NCBI RefSeq assembly: GCF_017377855.1
Contig: NZ_JAFREP010000011.1
Location: 124,001 to 188,000, forward strand
Source of the DNA: Acanthopleuribacter pedis
Lineage (GTDB): Bacteria; Acidobacteriota; Holophagae; Acanthopleuribacterales; Acanthopleuribacteraceae
Reading direction: 5' to 3'
Length of the DNA stretch: 64,000 nucleotides
Shown: positions 1-8,729 of the stretch, in pieces
Layout: the number at the start of each line of letters is the position of its first letter
Position numbering within the stretch: the first letter of the stretch is position 1
The notes under the pieces: model-generated
What the model was told of the DNA's origin: nothing
Databases searched by the model: none
The model's input: only the letters and a program-made list of their open reading frames with translations
Position numbers and translations under genes: made by a program

Positions 1-1
1 G

Positions 2-979
2 ACGAAAAACCGCCTGCGCTTCGCATTTGGCTCCAACTGGGGCGCGAAAAGTCTCCAAGCCGAGCTGACCCATCTGCAACCCGACACCTGGCACACGATT
101 ACCGCCGTGGTTGACGGCAGTTACCGTGCGATTTTCATCGACGGCAACGAGGTGGTCCACCAAAACGACTTTGCGGTGGGTTTTGACCCCGCATGCCAAA
201 CGGCTCCATGTGCCGAGAACCCCGCGCAAATGGAGGGTTTGCCGTGTAATGACAGTCCCTTGTACATCGGGGACCCCCGCCATCTCCATGCCTTCAAGGG
301 CAACATCGAGGATGTGAGCATCCGCCAGGATGTTCAACCCGCCGGCGACCGATACGTGGATGGGCGCTGGCGCCTTGACGGCAACGGGCGCGGGATGGGC
401 CGTCTACGTGCTGCCGCCGACCTGCCGGCCGCCGCCTTCGCTTCCGGCATCCGCGACCTGGCCCTCGATCTGGAAGACAGCGTCGCCGGCACCGCCACGG
501 TTGCGCACCAGGCGGAACTGAACCCGAGCGGTGACTTCACCTTCAGTGCTTGGATCAAACCCGAAACCCTGGACTCGTTTTCCGCCGACTTTGGCGACAC
601 CATCGTCTCCAAGGGCGATTGGAATGGGGACAATGGTTTCTTGCTCGGTTTCTATCAGGGTCACCTGCGTTTCACCGCCGGTCAAAACTGGGGCGCCGGC
701 TTGAACTTATCCATCGCTGACAGCGGCGTGGTACCGGGTCAGTGGTTTCTGGTGACCGCGGTACGCGAGGGCAACCAACTGACCCTGTACATAAATGGTC
801 AGTTCAAGAAGTCTGCAAGTCCGCCCGCCGTGGCGATTACCACCCAACACCCCTTGAAATTGGGCAGCATGGGCAACGTCAGTCGCTTCGACGGGTTGCT
901 GGACGAGGTGCGTTATTACCGACGCGCCTTGAGCGCTGCCGAGGTGCTTGCGCTTTGGGACGCGGACGCCCCGCAATAA
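2..979 (+). CDS. LamG/concanavalin A-like domain protein, 5' truncated
   Basis: The reading frame is open from the first bases of the window, so the gene starts upstream and only the last 325 residues are visible. Two LamG-type beta-sandwich domains can be read. The first ends around residue 120, with the pattern 'W..ITAVVDGSYRAIFIDG'. The second spans about residues 150-320, with 'FTFSAWIKPETL', 'TLYINGQFK' and the family's typical close 'LDEVRYYRRALSAAEV'. Such domains bind carbohydrate or act as adhesion modules in large secreted proteins. The full architecture and any catalytic domain lie outside the window. A hairpin terminator follows 25 bases after the stop. Confidence 0.85.
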   Translation, partial: TKNRLRFAFGSNWGAKSLQAELTHLQPDTWHTITAVVDGSYRAIFIDGNEVVHQNDFAVGFDPACQTAPCAENPAQMEGLPCNDSPLYIGDPRHLHAFKGNIEDVSIRQDVQPAGDRYVDGRWRLDGNGRGMGRLRAAADLPAAAFASGIRDLALDLEDSVAGTATVAHQAELNPSGDFTFSAWIKPETLDSFSADFGDTIVSKGDWNGDNGFLLGFYQGHLRFTAGQNWGAGLNLSIADSGVVPGQWFLVTAVREGNQLTLYINGQFKKSASPPAVAITTQHPLKLGSMGNVSRFDGLLDEVRYYRRALSAAEVLALWDADAPQ

Positions 980-1003
980 TCACGGGCCAAATAACCTATG
1001 ATC

Positions 1004-1037
1004 AAACCCCGGCGGGCGAAGCGGCGCCGGGGTTTTT
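1004..1037 (+). terminator. Rho-independent terminator
   Basis: AAACCCCGGCG (1004-1014) pairs with CGCCGGGGTTT (1025-1035) around a 10-base loop and runs into five T residues. It ends the LamG gene. Confidence 0.85.
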
Positions 1038-1319
1038 GGGTTAACAAGCACACTAACCCGTGCAGCCCTCTTTTCTTCTGGTTCCTGCGAACAGACAGCG
1101 ATGACCTGTGCGAAAAAAGGCAGTGCCTTGGTATTTTATTTGATCGGCTGAAGTGAGAAAAAATAAAGATCGTGAGAAAAATCGAGCAGATAGCGATTCG
1201 TGCGCGTGTAGGTAGTAGTGAGATGCGAATTAGGCAGACGGGCTTTGAATTCCGACCTAGTTCGATGCTTGTTCCTATCGTTTATTGATCCCAAAAACCA
1301 TCACCAAGGATATATCGCT

Positions 1320-2171
1320 ATGAAAATATGCCAAGTTGCCCTGTCCTGTTTCTTATTGATGACGGTCGGTCTGTTTGCCCAAAAGGTTCCTGTCGTGGAA
1401 TCGGGTGCTGATTGGGTTGATGCTGAAACCGTTGTGACCTGGGACGATCTTTCCCCGGAGGCCTGGATTTTTGTAGAACAGTTCCAACAGGGGGAAATCC
1501 CCCTCGATGAAGCGCTTGACTTCTTGGAAAACACGCCCGAAGGCAACGCGCTGCAGGACTTGGTCGCACAGGCCATGGCCGCCGATGCGACGCGTTTCGC
1601 GGATGTTCTTAAAAACGACAAGGCCGGAATTGACCAAGGGACCCTCTGTAAGATGGGTCATGCCGTCTACGAGCGGTGGACTCATAAAAATTTAGCCGCA
1701 ACCATGTCCCTGACGAACCAGGTGATTGCCCTGACCGCGCTTCTTTCCGTGTGTCCTAGTTGCCCAAGTCGCGCCGAGATTCTTCGCCAACTCGAGGCCG
1801 CCCAGCGGCGCCTTGCCGAACATCAGGCGCGTGTGGCGCGGGAAACGCCGGAGCGTCGCGCGGCTGTTAACCAACAATGCTATGACTATGCCACCACCAA
1901 CAATTTGGATGTGGCGTTTTACCAGGGTGGCCGCTTTGTTAAAACATCGGGCAATCGCTGGGAGGAACGTAAACCGGACGGTCGGGTTTTCCCCTTCGAG
2001 CAAATCAACAAAGATCAATGGACGGTGTACCTGCGCGCCACGGATCGCAATGGGTTTTACATCAATATTGATTTGTGGCGCAAATGGATCACCTTTCGCC
2101 AGCCTGGCCGCGATTGGGCCAATCTTTACCGCATTAACCGCGTGAGTTCCACCTACGATTTTGTGGAGTAA
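1320..2171 (+). CDS. secreted protein of unknown function
   Basis: I do not recognise this 283-residue protein. The start is set by AAGGA about 9 bases before the ATG at 1320 and by the signal peptide that follows (MKICQVALSCFLLMTVGLFA). An upstream in-frame ATG at 1218 would add 34 residues without a ribosome site and would bury the signal. The mature part is rich in charged residues. A 'CPSCPSRAEILRQLEAAQRRL' segment near the middle could form a helix, and the C-terminal 90 residues are Trp/Arg-rich. It is probably periplasmic or exported. It stands alone between two terminators. Confidence 0.7.
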   Translation: MKICQVALSCFLLMTVGLFAQKVPVVESGADWVDAETVVTWDDLSPEAWIFVEQFQQGEIPLDEALDFLENTPEGNALQDLVAQAMAADATRFADVLKNDKAGIDQGTLCKMGHAVYERWTHKNLAATMSLTNQVIALTALLSVCPSCPSRAEILRQLEAAQRRLAEHQARVARETPERRAAVNQQCYDYATTNNLDVAFYQGGRFVKTSGNRWEERKPDGRVFPFEQINKDQWTVYLRATDRNGFYINIDLWRKWITFRQPGRDWANLYRINRVSSTYDFVE

Positions 2172-2185
2172 TCACCGTGCGCATC

Positions 2186-2218
2186 GGGCGCCTGCAAGCT
2201 GTTGCAGACGCCCGTTTT
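2186..2218 (+). terminator. Rho-independent terminator
   Basis: GGGCG-c-CTGCAA (2186-2197) pairs with TTGCAG-a-CGCCC (2202-2213), a 4-base loop, followed by GTTTT. It ends the secreted unknown gene. Confidence 0.75.
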
Positions 2219-2289
2219 AAATACCGCTTGCCGCGGGTTTTAGTTCCTTGCCTTCTGCCGCGTTTCAATTGGGTGAACCCGGGCCTTGA

Positions 2290-3723
2290 TTAAGGCGTTT
2301 CCAGCTTTTTTAGAATCTCGGCCACGCGTGAATTGGGCGCAATGTCCTGGGCTTTCTGGTAGTTTTTGCGGGCGTTGGTTTTGTCGCCCAGGTGCAACTG
2401 TGCTTCCCCCAAGCTGTCGTAGGGGTTGGCCGATTTCGGGTGTTCCGCGATGTTGAGCTGGAACACGGGCAGCGCTTTTTCCGCACCGTGTTTTCCCCAA
2501 ACCGCATAACCCAAGCTGTTGAGCATGTCTTCCGTTGCCTGTTTGCCTCTGTCCGCTTTTTTGAAGGTGTCGTAAGCGGCGCGCGCGGCCGGCCAGTCAT
2601 CGTCGGCAATCGCCGCGGCCATGGTGTCGCTCAGGGCCGTCAGCGGAAACAGGTTGCCGCCGGTGACGATGTTGGCGATGCGTTGTGAGCTATCGCGTGG
2701 ATTGCGGAAGGTGGAACCGCCGTTGCTGAGGAACACCACCGAGATGGTGTCGCCACCGTTTTTGGGCATGAAGTGGCGCACATCGTTGCGACCGCCGCCG
2801 CCGTGGCCGACCGCGATCACGGCATCGTTTTCAAACCGTTCGAAACCCCCCGCGAAGCGGGCCACGGAGCCGTCCTTGAGTTGAACGGGTTGCCACATGT
2901 TGGTCAGGGTTTTTTTGGAGACAAATTCGCCGGCCAACAAACGCGAGAACCAGTCGGCCAAGTCGCGCGCGTTGCTGTTGAGGCCGGTGGCCGTGATCAT
3001 GTAGTGGGGTTGGTCCAATTTGGTCAGGGGTTCCAGACCGCCGGGTACCGCCTCGTAGGTCGTGGCGCGTCCGGGAATGTTTGCGTTGATATCGCCGTGG
3101 CGGGTGTGTTTGAGCCCGGCTTTTTTGGTGAAGGCGGCGAAACCCTCGGCATAGCTGTCGCCGCTCAGTTTTTCGACGATCATTTTCAACAACAGGTAGT
3201 TGGTTTGGTTGTATTTAACCTGTGTGCCTGTTTCGAATTCAAAGGGTTCTTCGCGAACGCGGTCGAGGGCAAGCGCGGCGGTTTTGGGCATCGGTTTATC
3301 GAAGTCTCGGTAGTATTCGGGCAGGCCGGAGACATGGTTCATGCATTGACGCACCGTGACCTGTTGCCAGGAGGTGGGGAGGTCCTTGAGGTAGCGTGAG
3401 ACCGGTGCATCCCATTCGAGTTTGCCCGCGTCGACCAGTTCCCCCAGCCGTTGCAGGGCGAACAGTTTGGAGACCGAAAAGATTTGGAATACCGTCGTGT
3501 CGGTAGCTTCTACCCCGGACGCGTTGTCGGCAAAACCGGCGGCGGCGGTGAAAACCGGATTGCCGTTGATCAAAACGGCGACCGCTTGGCCAACGATGCC
3601 GTATTGGTTTTGGTTTTGTTCCAAAAGGGTTTGGATGTCTTGTTGTGCCTTGCTGGGTAGGGACGAAGCCCAAACCGGGAGACTGGAGAAGGCGAGGAGG
3701 AAGGAAAGAATCAATCGAATCAC
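2290..3723 (-). CDS. beta-lactamase-fold serine hydrolase with C-terminal TPR
   Basis: A 477-residue class C beta-lactamase/D-aminopeptidase-like hydrolase. The start is a GTG at 3723, chosen because AAAGGA lies 8 bases upstream and a signal peptide follows (VIRLILSFLLAFSSLPVWAS). The catalytic S-x-x-K is in 'FSVSKLFALQRL'. The Tyr motif reads 'KYNQTNYLLL', with Gln where Asn is usual, and the third motif is 'GHGGGGRND'. The last 80 residues are a TPR-like pair of helices ('ANPYDSLGEAQLHLGDKTNA'). It probably acts in the periplasm on peptides or esters; the substrate cannot be read from sequence. It is one of three paralogous hydrolases in the window. Confidence 0.88.
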   Translation of the reverse strand: MIRLILSFLLAFSSLPVWASSLPSKAQQDIQTLLEQNQNQYGIVGQAVAVLINGNPVFTAAAGFADNASGVEATDTTVFQIFSVSKLFALQRLGELVDAGKLEWDAPVSRYLKDLPTSWQQVTVRQCMNHVSGLPEYYRDFDKPMPKTAALALDRVREEPFEFETGTQVKYNQTNYLLLKMIVEKLSGDSYAEGFAAFTKKAGLKHTRHGDINANIPGRATTYEAVPGGLEPLTKLDQPHYMITATGLNSNARDLADWFSRLLAGEFVSKKTLTNMWQPVQLKDGSVARFAGGFERFENDAVIAVGHGGGGRNDVRHFMPKNGGDTISVVFLSNGGSTFRNPRDSSQRIANIVTGGNLFPLTALSDTMAAAIADDDWPAARAAYDTFKKADRGKQATEDMLNSLGYAVWGKHGAEKALPVFQLNIAEHPKSANPYDSLGEAQLHLGDKTNARKNYQKAQDIAPNSRVAEILKKLETP

Positions 3724-4071
3724 GTGCGAATCCTTTGGTTGAGTGAGATCAAGCGAGGTGCAAAGCTGCCTGGTGGGTTTCGTGGCGGGAAGTATGCTGA
3801 AAAGGGGATGCGACCTTGGTGCTGTTTGAGAATAAACCAGATTTATCCGGCCGTCACGTAACGGGCAGGAGGTTGTACGTCGTCGCTTCGCGGCGGGTTG
3901 CGTCTTCCGTTCATGCAATCGGTTGGACCGGGTGTTTGGCGAAGGCCGATGAGGGTAACCGTCAGGCGCAGCCCTGTTCCCGTGTTTTCGCCATCGTTCC
4001 GTCTGAGATGAAAAGGTTTAAATTCCCGCATTGATGATAGGAGTGCCACGCTCCGAAACAATACGAAATAG
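3724..4071. other. intergenic, no feature seen
   Basis: Upstream region of the serine hydrolase. Short ORFs here have no ribosome sites or recognisable products. The repeat block starts at about 4072. Confidence 0.4.
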
Positions 4072-4121
4072 GAAAACGGGGGACAGGTATGCGCAACGTG
4101 TTGGTTTGGTTTGAGATGTCC

Positions 4122-4255
4122 CGGTACGCCTTCAGCGTACCTTTGGTGGGGTGTGCGGTAACCCTGGGTTGGCCGCGGGCCGCGGTGCGCCCGCATCCAA
4201 CCCAGGGCTGAAATCTTGCACGGCGTTGCCGTGCCACCGGTTACCCGAGCAGCGT
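4122..4255 (-). repeat. three-hairpin repeat, copy A
   Basis: Reverse-orientation copy. Hairpin 3 is GGTACGC-cttca-GCGTACC (4122-4140). Hairpin 2 is the long CCCTGGGTTGG/CCAACCCAGGG palindrome (4162-4207). Hairpin 1 is GCACGG-cgttg-CCGTGC, about 4218-4235. Confidence 0.75.
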
Positions 4256-4415
4256 CTCGCGGGAACAATAGCGTACGGTGTTGGTCCGAGTGAGTGAAAC
4301 GGCGACCCCGATTTTTGTAGTCAACACCATGGATTGCATCACTTCGATGCGATCCTACGGAAGGTGAACCAGTGGTAGCGGTGAGAAAAGGCTCGTTAAT
4401 CGGTAGCATTCAAAT

Positions 4416-4549
4416 GGGACGCAAGCCTGTAAACCGTTGGCAAGGTGAAACCTTGCCGGATTTAAGCCCAGGGTGGCCACCCGGCGCGAAGCAGCCGGTT
4501 GGCCACCCTGGGTTAGAGAGACCTAAAAACAAGTAGGCTGAAAGCCTAC
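4416..4549 (+). repeat. three-hairpin repeat, copy B
   Basis: Begins GGGACGCAAGC. Hairpin 1 is GGCAAGG-tgaaa-CCTTGCC, hairpin 2 is CCCAGGGTGGCCA/TGGCCACCCTGGG, and hairpin 3 is GTAGGCT-gaa-AGCCTAC (4533-4549). Confidence 0.8.
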
Positions 4550-4617
4550 CGCCGGCTCCCCGAATCCAGAAAACGGAGGACAGGCATGTGCAACGTGTTG
4601 GTTTGGTTTGAGATGGC

Positions 4618-4755
4618 CCGGTACGCCTTCAGCGTACCTTTGGTAGGGTGTGCGGTGACCCTGGGTTGGATGCGGGCTGCTGCGCGCCCGTATCCAACCC
4701 AGGGCTGAAATCTTGCACGGCGTTGCCGTGCCACCGGTTACCCGAGCTGCGTCCC
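4618..4755 (-). repeat. three-hairpin repeat, copy C
   Basis: Reverse orientation. Hairpin 3 is GGTACGC/GCGTACC (from about 4618), hairpin 2 is CCCTGGGTTGGATGCGGGC/GCCCGTATCCAACCCAGGG (4659-4704), hairpin 1 is GGCACGG-type. It ends with GCGTCCC at 4755. Confidence 0.8.
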
Positions 4756-4960
4756 ATGGGAACAATAACGTTCGGTGAAGGTTCGCCTGAGTGAAACGGC
4801 GACCCCGATTATTGTGGCCGGCCCCATGGATTGCATCACGGGGAAACGGGAGACAGGCTTGCGCAAGGTGTTGGTTTGGTTTGAGATGCCCTGGTGGGGA
4901 ACGAGGGACAGGCATGCGGAAGGTAGTGAGCAAAAGCTCGTTAATCGGTAGCATTCAAAT

Positions 4961-5094
4961 GGGACGCAAGCCTGTAAACCGTTGGCAAGGTGAAGCCTTG
5001 CCGGATTTAAGCCCAGGGTGGCCGCCCGGCGCGGAGCAGCCGGTTGGCCACCCTGGGTAAGAGAGACCCATAAAGAAGTAGGCTGAAAGCCTAC
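4961..5094 (+). repeat. three-hairpin repeat, copy D
   Basis: Begins GGGACGCAAGC and has hairpins GGCAAGG/CCTTGCC, CCCAGGGTGGCCG/TGGCCACCCTGGG and GTAGGCT/AGCCTAC (5078-5094). The 50 bases after it resemble the left flank of the IS200-like elements at 24.4 and 26.6 kb, so it may be a solo left end. Confidence 0.8.
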
Positions 5095-5391
5095 CGGAGC
5101 CTCCCCGGAACCAAACCCAAATCCCCCTGGTCGTTACGATTGCGTTGTACCAACCTATTTCCGCATACCTCCTCGGTCGCAAGAGGTTTTTGCTCATGAA
5201 CGCTGCCTCTCTCCCAATACCACCGTTTCAACCGCGCCTTGGCAATCTTCAAAGCCGGCTTTGCTGACCGCGCCGCATGTTGGCGCCGTGTCGGCTAAGC
5301 TCAGCGCGCCCGCCGTGCCGTTGGCAAGCTAACAATGCCGTTGGCAAACCCGTTCCCGATAAGGGTCGCAAGCACCCTTAGTATGCGATGC

Positions 5392-5423
5392 AGCGGCGCG
5401 CCCAACCATCGCGCGCCGCTTTC
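5392..5423 (+). terminator. hairpin in the 5' region of the DJ-1/PfpI gene
   Basis: AGCGGCGCG (5392-5400) pairs with CGCGCCGCT (5412-5420) and is followed by TTT. It ends about 28 bases before the next start codon, so it either terminates an upstream transcript or acts as an attenuator. Confidence 0.45.
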
Positions 5424-5448
5424 CTGAATTCAAAAGGGGAGGTTTCCC

Positions 5449-6126
5449 ATGTTCATCAACCGTTTGTTTTTGCAGGCCCTGGCTTTTCTGTGCTTCGTGT
5501 CGCTTCACGCCGGTGACAAACCGCTTGCCGTCGGCATTTTGGTTTACGACGGCCTAACCATCAGCGAGGTCACCGGCGCCTTGGAAACCTACGGCATGCC
5601 CGCCGCCGACGGCACCCACTACTTTAATGTATGGTTGGTTGGGGAAACCAAGGCGGCCGTGACCAGCCACGAGGGTCTGCGTTTTTTGCCCAACACCACC
5701 ATGGCCGAATGCCCGCCGCTCGATGTGCTGGTGGTGCCCGGCTCCTACAACGCTGCCAAAAGTGAGAACAACCTCGCCGTGCGCCGGTTCCTCCAGGCCC
5801 GAGCGCCCGCCGCCCGGTACCTGACCAGTCATTGCGCCGGCGCCTTCGTGTTGGGCAACGCCAGCTTGCTCGACGGCAAACGCGCCACCACCTACGTCAC
5901 CGGCGGGCCTTTGCTGCAGAAACGGTTTCCCGCCGCCGCCGTCCAACCCGAAAGCGAACGCTTTGTCGTCGACGGCAAGCTGGTCACTTCCAACGGCGCG
6001 CTGGTAAGCTATGAGGCGAGTCTGTGGGTCGTGCGCCAATTGGCCGGCAACGCCCACGCCGATTATGTCGACCAACGGTTGTACCTGTCGCGCCTAAAAG
6101 CCGACACCGCGACCCCCAACCGCTGA
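5449..6126 (+). CDS. exported DJ-1/PfpI family protein
   Basis: 225 residues; GGGGAGG lies 6 bases before the ATG. An N-terminal signal sequence (MFINRLFLQALAFLCFVSLHAG) precedes a single DJ-1/PfpI domain. The fold markers are 'VGILVYDGLTISEVTGALE', 'DVLVVPGSYN' and the nucleophile elbow 'TSHCAGAFVLG', whose Cys is the likely active residue. The following 'KRATTYVTGGPLLQKRFP' is typical of the family branch found at the N-terminus of GlxA-type regulators, but there is no DNA-binding domain here. The family includes amidases, isonitrile hydratases and glyoxalases; the reaction is unknown. The sensor kinase gene follows 51 bases later. Confidence 0.85.
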   Translation: MFINRLFLQALAFLCFVSLHAGDKPLAVGILVYDGLTISEVTGALETYGMPAADGTHYFNVWLVGETKAAVTSHEGLRFLPNTTMAECPPLDVLVVPGSYNAAKSENNLAVRRFLQARAPAARYLTSHCAGAFVLGNASLLDGKRATTYVTGGPLLQKRFPAAAVQPESERFVVDGKLVTSNGALVSYEASLWVVRQLAGNAHADYVDQRLYLSRLKADTATPNR

Positions 6127-6177
6127 GCTGCATGGCTCACATGCATCCCGAGAAAAACGGGTGGAGGTAGATCGGGA

Positions 6178-7923
6178 ATGGTGTTTTGTCTCGTTTTTAC
6201 CGTCTGGTTGTTCCAACAGCCCGCGCCCATGCCTAACCAGTTTACCGAGGTGGTGGACGGCCAGGTCATGTTGACCGGTTGGGAAATTAGCGAGGCCGGT
6301 GCCGACGCCGCGCATCCCGACGCCCTCCCCGCCGACGCCTGGCTACCCATCGAAGCTTATCTCGACCAACCCCACCCGACCCGCGGCCATTGGTGGCTGC
6401 GTACCGAACTCACCCTCGCCGAGGTGTTGCCCGCGCCTAAATTTTATGCCCTGTGCCCCGAGGGCTTGGCGAGCGCGACCGAGGTTTATTGGAACGGCCG
6501 CTTGATGCTCGCCAACGGCGTCGTCTCCGCCGACCCCACCCAGTCGCGACCCGGCCGCTACTACGAACCCGTGCCCATCCCCGCCGCGTTGGTGCGGCCG
6601 GGCACCCATCGCATCGCCATTCGCGTCGCCAACCACCACAACCAACACTTTTGGAACGGCGCGCAAATTATTTTCGGCCCCTACGACGATCTGCTCAAAG
6701 GCATCGCCGTCTGGCAAATCAAGGTGTACCTGGTGGTGGGTGTCTTTCTCATGACCGCGCTGCTGCATCTCGGCCTGTTCTTTTTTGCTGCCAAAAAACC
6801 GGCTTACCTCTTTATCGGCGCCCTCTCGTTCTCGCTGGGGGGCCGGCTCCTACTGGAGAACCTGTGGGTCTTCGACACCCTCGACACCCGTTTTTACGAT
6901 GTGCAACAGAATTGGCGACGCCACGCAACCGTGCTCACCGCCTGGGCCGTAACCGCCGCGGTCGGCCTCCAGCTTGCGCTGCCGAAACGCGCCTTCCCCC
7001 CGTGGCTCGTGCTCCTGCCGCTGGGCTACGCCTTCCCCACCCCGGACGCCCTGGCCGCGCTCGTCGCTGTTTTGGCGCTGCTCCTCGTTCTGTGGGCGGG
7101 CGCCAGGCAACGGGCGCCGGCGGCGCCCGTGCTCGGTTTTTTCTGGATCGCGGCGGCCTTGAGTTATGTTTTGCCGATTCGGACCGGGATCGACGCCCTC
7201 TCCTGGCTGTCCTGCTGGTTGGTTTTCGCCTTTAATACCCTGACGCTAAACCGTTTGGCCAAACAAGAGCGCGAAAAACAGGCCGCCCTGCTGCGTTCGG
7301 CCAGGCTCGAAAACCAAATGCTCAAAGGTTCGATCAAACCCCATTTCCTGATGAATTCGCTGACTTCCGTCCTCGCTTGGATGCGGCGCGACCCGGACAC
7401 CGCCGGCGAACTGGTACAGGCCTTGGCCGACGAGTTCCGCCAACTCGCCCAAATCGCGGAGCACCGTTTGATCTCCCTTCAGGAAGAGCTGGCCTTGTGT
7501 CGCAACCACCTGCGCATCATGAGCTTGCGCAAGGGCGCCGACTACCGCTTGGAAGCCGCCAACCTTCCCGAGGACGCGACCATTCCACCCTTGGTACTGC
7601 ATACCCTGGTGGAAAACGGCCTGACCCACGGCTACGAAAAGCAGCGAACCGGTGTGTTTCGACTCAGTTATGACCGCGACGCGCGCGGGGTGCACCTGTG
7701 TTTGCAGAATGACGGCCAAAGCGGACCGGCTGACGGCGGCGAGGGAACCGGCCTAAAATATGTGCGCGCCCGTTTAAATGAATCCTACGGTTCCCGTTGG
7801 CGGTTAACCTCGCGGCCGGATGCTTCCGGCTGGCAGGTGTGCATCGATATCGATGAACCGGGTCCGCCGGGGCAACGATCAGGAACCGCGCCGTGGCAGG
7901 AAGAAACCGGTGAACCGGCTTAA
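6178..7923 (+). CDS. LytS-type sensor histidine kinase with 7TM sensor region
   Basis: 581 residues. The N-terminal 160 residues after a signal-like stretch look like a jelly-roll sensor domain ('HWWLRTELTLAEVLP', 'HRIAIRVANHHNQ'). About seven hydrophobic segments follow (roughly residues 185-360), a 7TMR-DISM-like layout. The His_kinase domain carries the phospho-accepting His at about residue 389 in 'SIKPHFLMNSL'. The ATPase lobe has the N box 'LVENGLTHG' and the G box 'GEGTGLKYVRARL'. It would signal to the LytTR regulator encoded 13 bases downstream. Confidence 0.9.
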   Translation: MVFCLVFTVWLFQQPAPMPNQFTEVVDGQVMLTGWEISEAGADAAHPDALPADAWLPIEAYLDQPHPTRGHWWLRTELTLAEVLPAPKFYALCPEGLASATEVYWNGRLMLANGVVSADPTQSRPGRYYEPVPIPAALVRPGTHRIAIRVANHHNQHFWNGAQIIFGPYDDLLKGIAVWQIKVYLVVGVFLMTALLHLGLFFFAAKKPAYLFIGALSFSLGGRLLLENLWVFDTLDTRFYDVQQNWRRHATVLTAWAVTAAVGLQLALPKRAFPPWLVLLPLGYAFPTPDALAALVAVLALLLVLWAGARQRAPAAPVLGFFWIAAALSYVLPIRTGIDALSWLSCWLVFAFNTLTLNRLAKQEREKQAALLRSARLENQMLKGSIKPHFLMNSLTSVLAWMRRDPDTAGELVQALADEFRQLAQIAEHRLISLQEELALCRNHLRIMSLRKGADYRLEAANLPEDATIPPLVLHTLVENGLTHGYEKQRTGVFRLSYDRDARGVHLCLQNDGQSGPADGGEGTGLKYVRARLNESYGSRWRLTSRPDASGWQVCIDIDEPGPPGQRSGTAPWQEETGEPA

Positions 7924-7936
7924 AGGATCGGGAAGC

Positions 7937-8635
7937 ATGCATGTACTTATCGTCGAGGATGAATGGCCGATTGCCGAGGATCTGCAAGACCTGATTCGCG
8001 AGCTCCTGGGCGATAAGCTCAGCTCGATCCGCATCGAAACCACGCTGGACGACGGTCTCGACAGCTTGGCCGAACGCCCGGTCGATCTGCTGTTCCTCGA
8101 CCTCAACCTGCACGGCCGCAATGGGTTCGACATCCTCAAGCAAGCCGTCGCCTGTCGTTTCCACACCATAATCGTTTCCGCCAATACCGACCGTGCCCTG
8201 GAAGCCTTCGAATACGGTGTCCTCGATTTTGTCGCCAAACCCTACCGGGCGGAACGCTTGCGTCAAGCGCTGGCCAGGCTCGATGGGGCGAGCGACGCCG
8301 GGCGGCATCTCAAATTTTTAACCGTGCGGGAGCGGGCGGGGTTGCGGATGATTCCCATCGACACCCTGCGTTTTATCCAGGGCGCCGGCGTCTACAGCGA
8401 ACTGCATCTGAAAAACGGTGAGCGGGTGGATTGCGAAAAAACCTTGAACCGTTTGGCCGCGCTCCTTGGGGACCGCGCCCTGCGCATCCACAAGTCGTAC
8501 CTGGTGATGCGCGGCGAGGTGCGCGGCCTGCAAACCGCCTCCGGCGGCAAACACGACCTGATCCTCTCGGATGGGTGTCGGTTGCCGGTTAGTCGTGCAC
8601 GTTACAAAGATTTGAAAGCCGAATTCGAGGGCTGA
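7937..8635 (+). CDS. LytTR-family response regulator
   Basis: 232 residues, starting at the ATG at 7937, 13 bases after the kinase stop. The frame is open further upstream, but residue 1 of the receiver domain ('MHVLIVEDEWPIAEDL') fixes the start. The receiver has the acidic pair, the phospho-acceptor Asp at about residue 55 in 'LLFLDLNLHG' and the conserved Lys in 'FVAKPYRAERL'. The C-terminal half is a LytTR DNA-binding domain ('IDTLRFIQGAGVYSELHL', 'RIHKSYLVMRGEV'). It forms a two-component operon with the kinase. Targets are unknown; the DJ-1/PfpI gene upstream is a candidate. Confidence 0.92.
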   Translation: MHVLIVEDEWPIAEDLQDLIRELLGDKLSSIRIETTLDDGLDSLAERPVDLLFLDLNLHGRNGFDILKQAVACRFHTIIVSANTDRALEAFEYGVLDFVAKPYRAERLRQALARLDGASDAGRHLKFLTVRERAGLRMIPIDTLRFIQGAGVYSELHLKNGERVDCEKTLNRLAALLGDRALRIHKSYLVMRGEVRGLQTASGGKHDLILSDGCRLPVSRARYKDLKAEFEG

Positions 8636-8674
8636 CCTTTGCCGGGTGCGTTCTTGGGTTTCGAAACAAAACAA

Positions 8675-8710
8675 CACCGGCCGCAAGACGGTGACATCTT
8701 GCGGCCGGTG
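8675..8710. terminator. bidirectional terminator between convergent genes
   Basis: CACCGGCCGCAAGA (8675-8688) pairs perfectly with TCTTGCGGCCGGTG (8697-8710) around an 8-base loop. On the minus strand it runs into TTGTTTTGTTT. It separates the LytTR regulator from the convergent serine hydrolase gene. Confidence 0.75.
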
Positions 8711-8729
8711 CGACGGGGTTTCCTTCGGC

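Larger units (their letters stand above)
4072..5100. repeat. imperfect tandem duplication of a roughly 500-bp unit
   Basis: The sequence starting GAAAACGG at 4072 recurs at 4569, a shift of 497 bases, with matching landmarks: 'GTTGGTTTGGTTTGAGAT', a GGTACGC hairpin, 'TGAAACGGCGACCCCGATT', 'CCATGGATTGCATCAC' and 'CTCGTTAATCGGTAGCATT'. The second unit carries an extra partial copy around 4840-4930. Each unit contains two of the three-hairpin elements in opposite orientation (A+B, then C+D). No coding sequence is supported. Confidence 0.75.

Noticed and set aside
5449..6126. DJ-1/PfpI protein at 5449 as part of the peptide cluster
   Set aside because: It is exported, lies 6 kb away behind other operons and is not a close copy of the cluster's DJ-1/PfpI protein.
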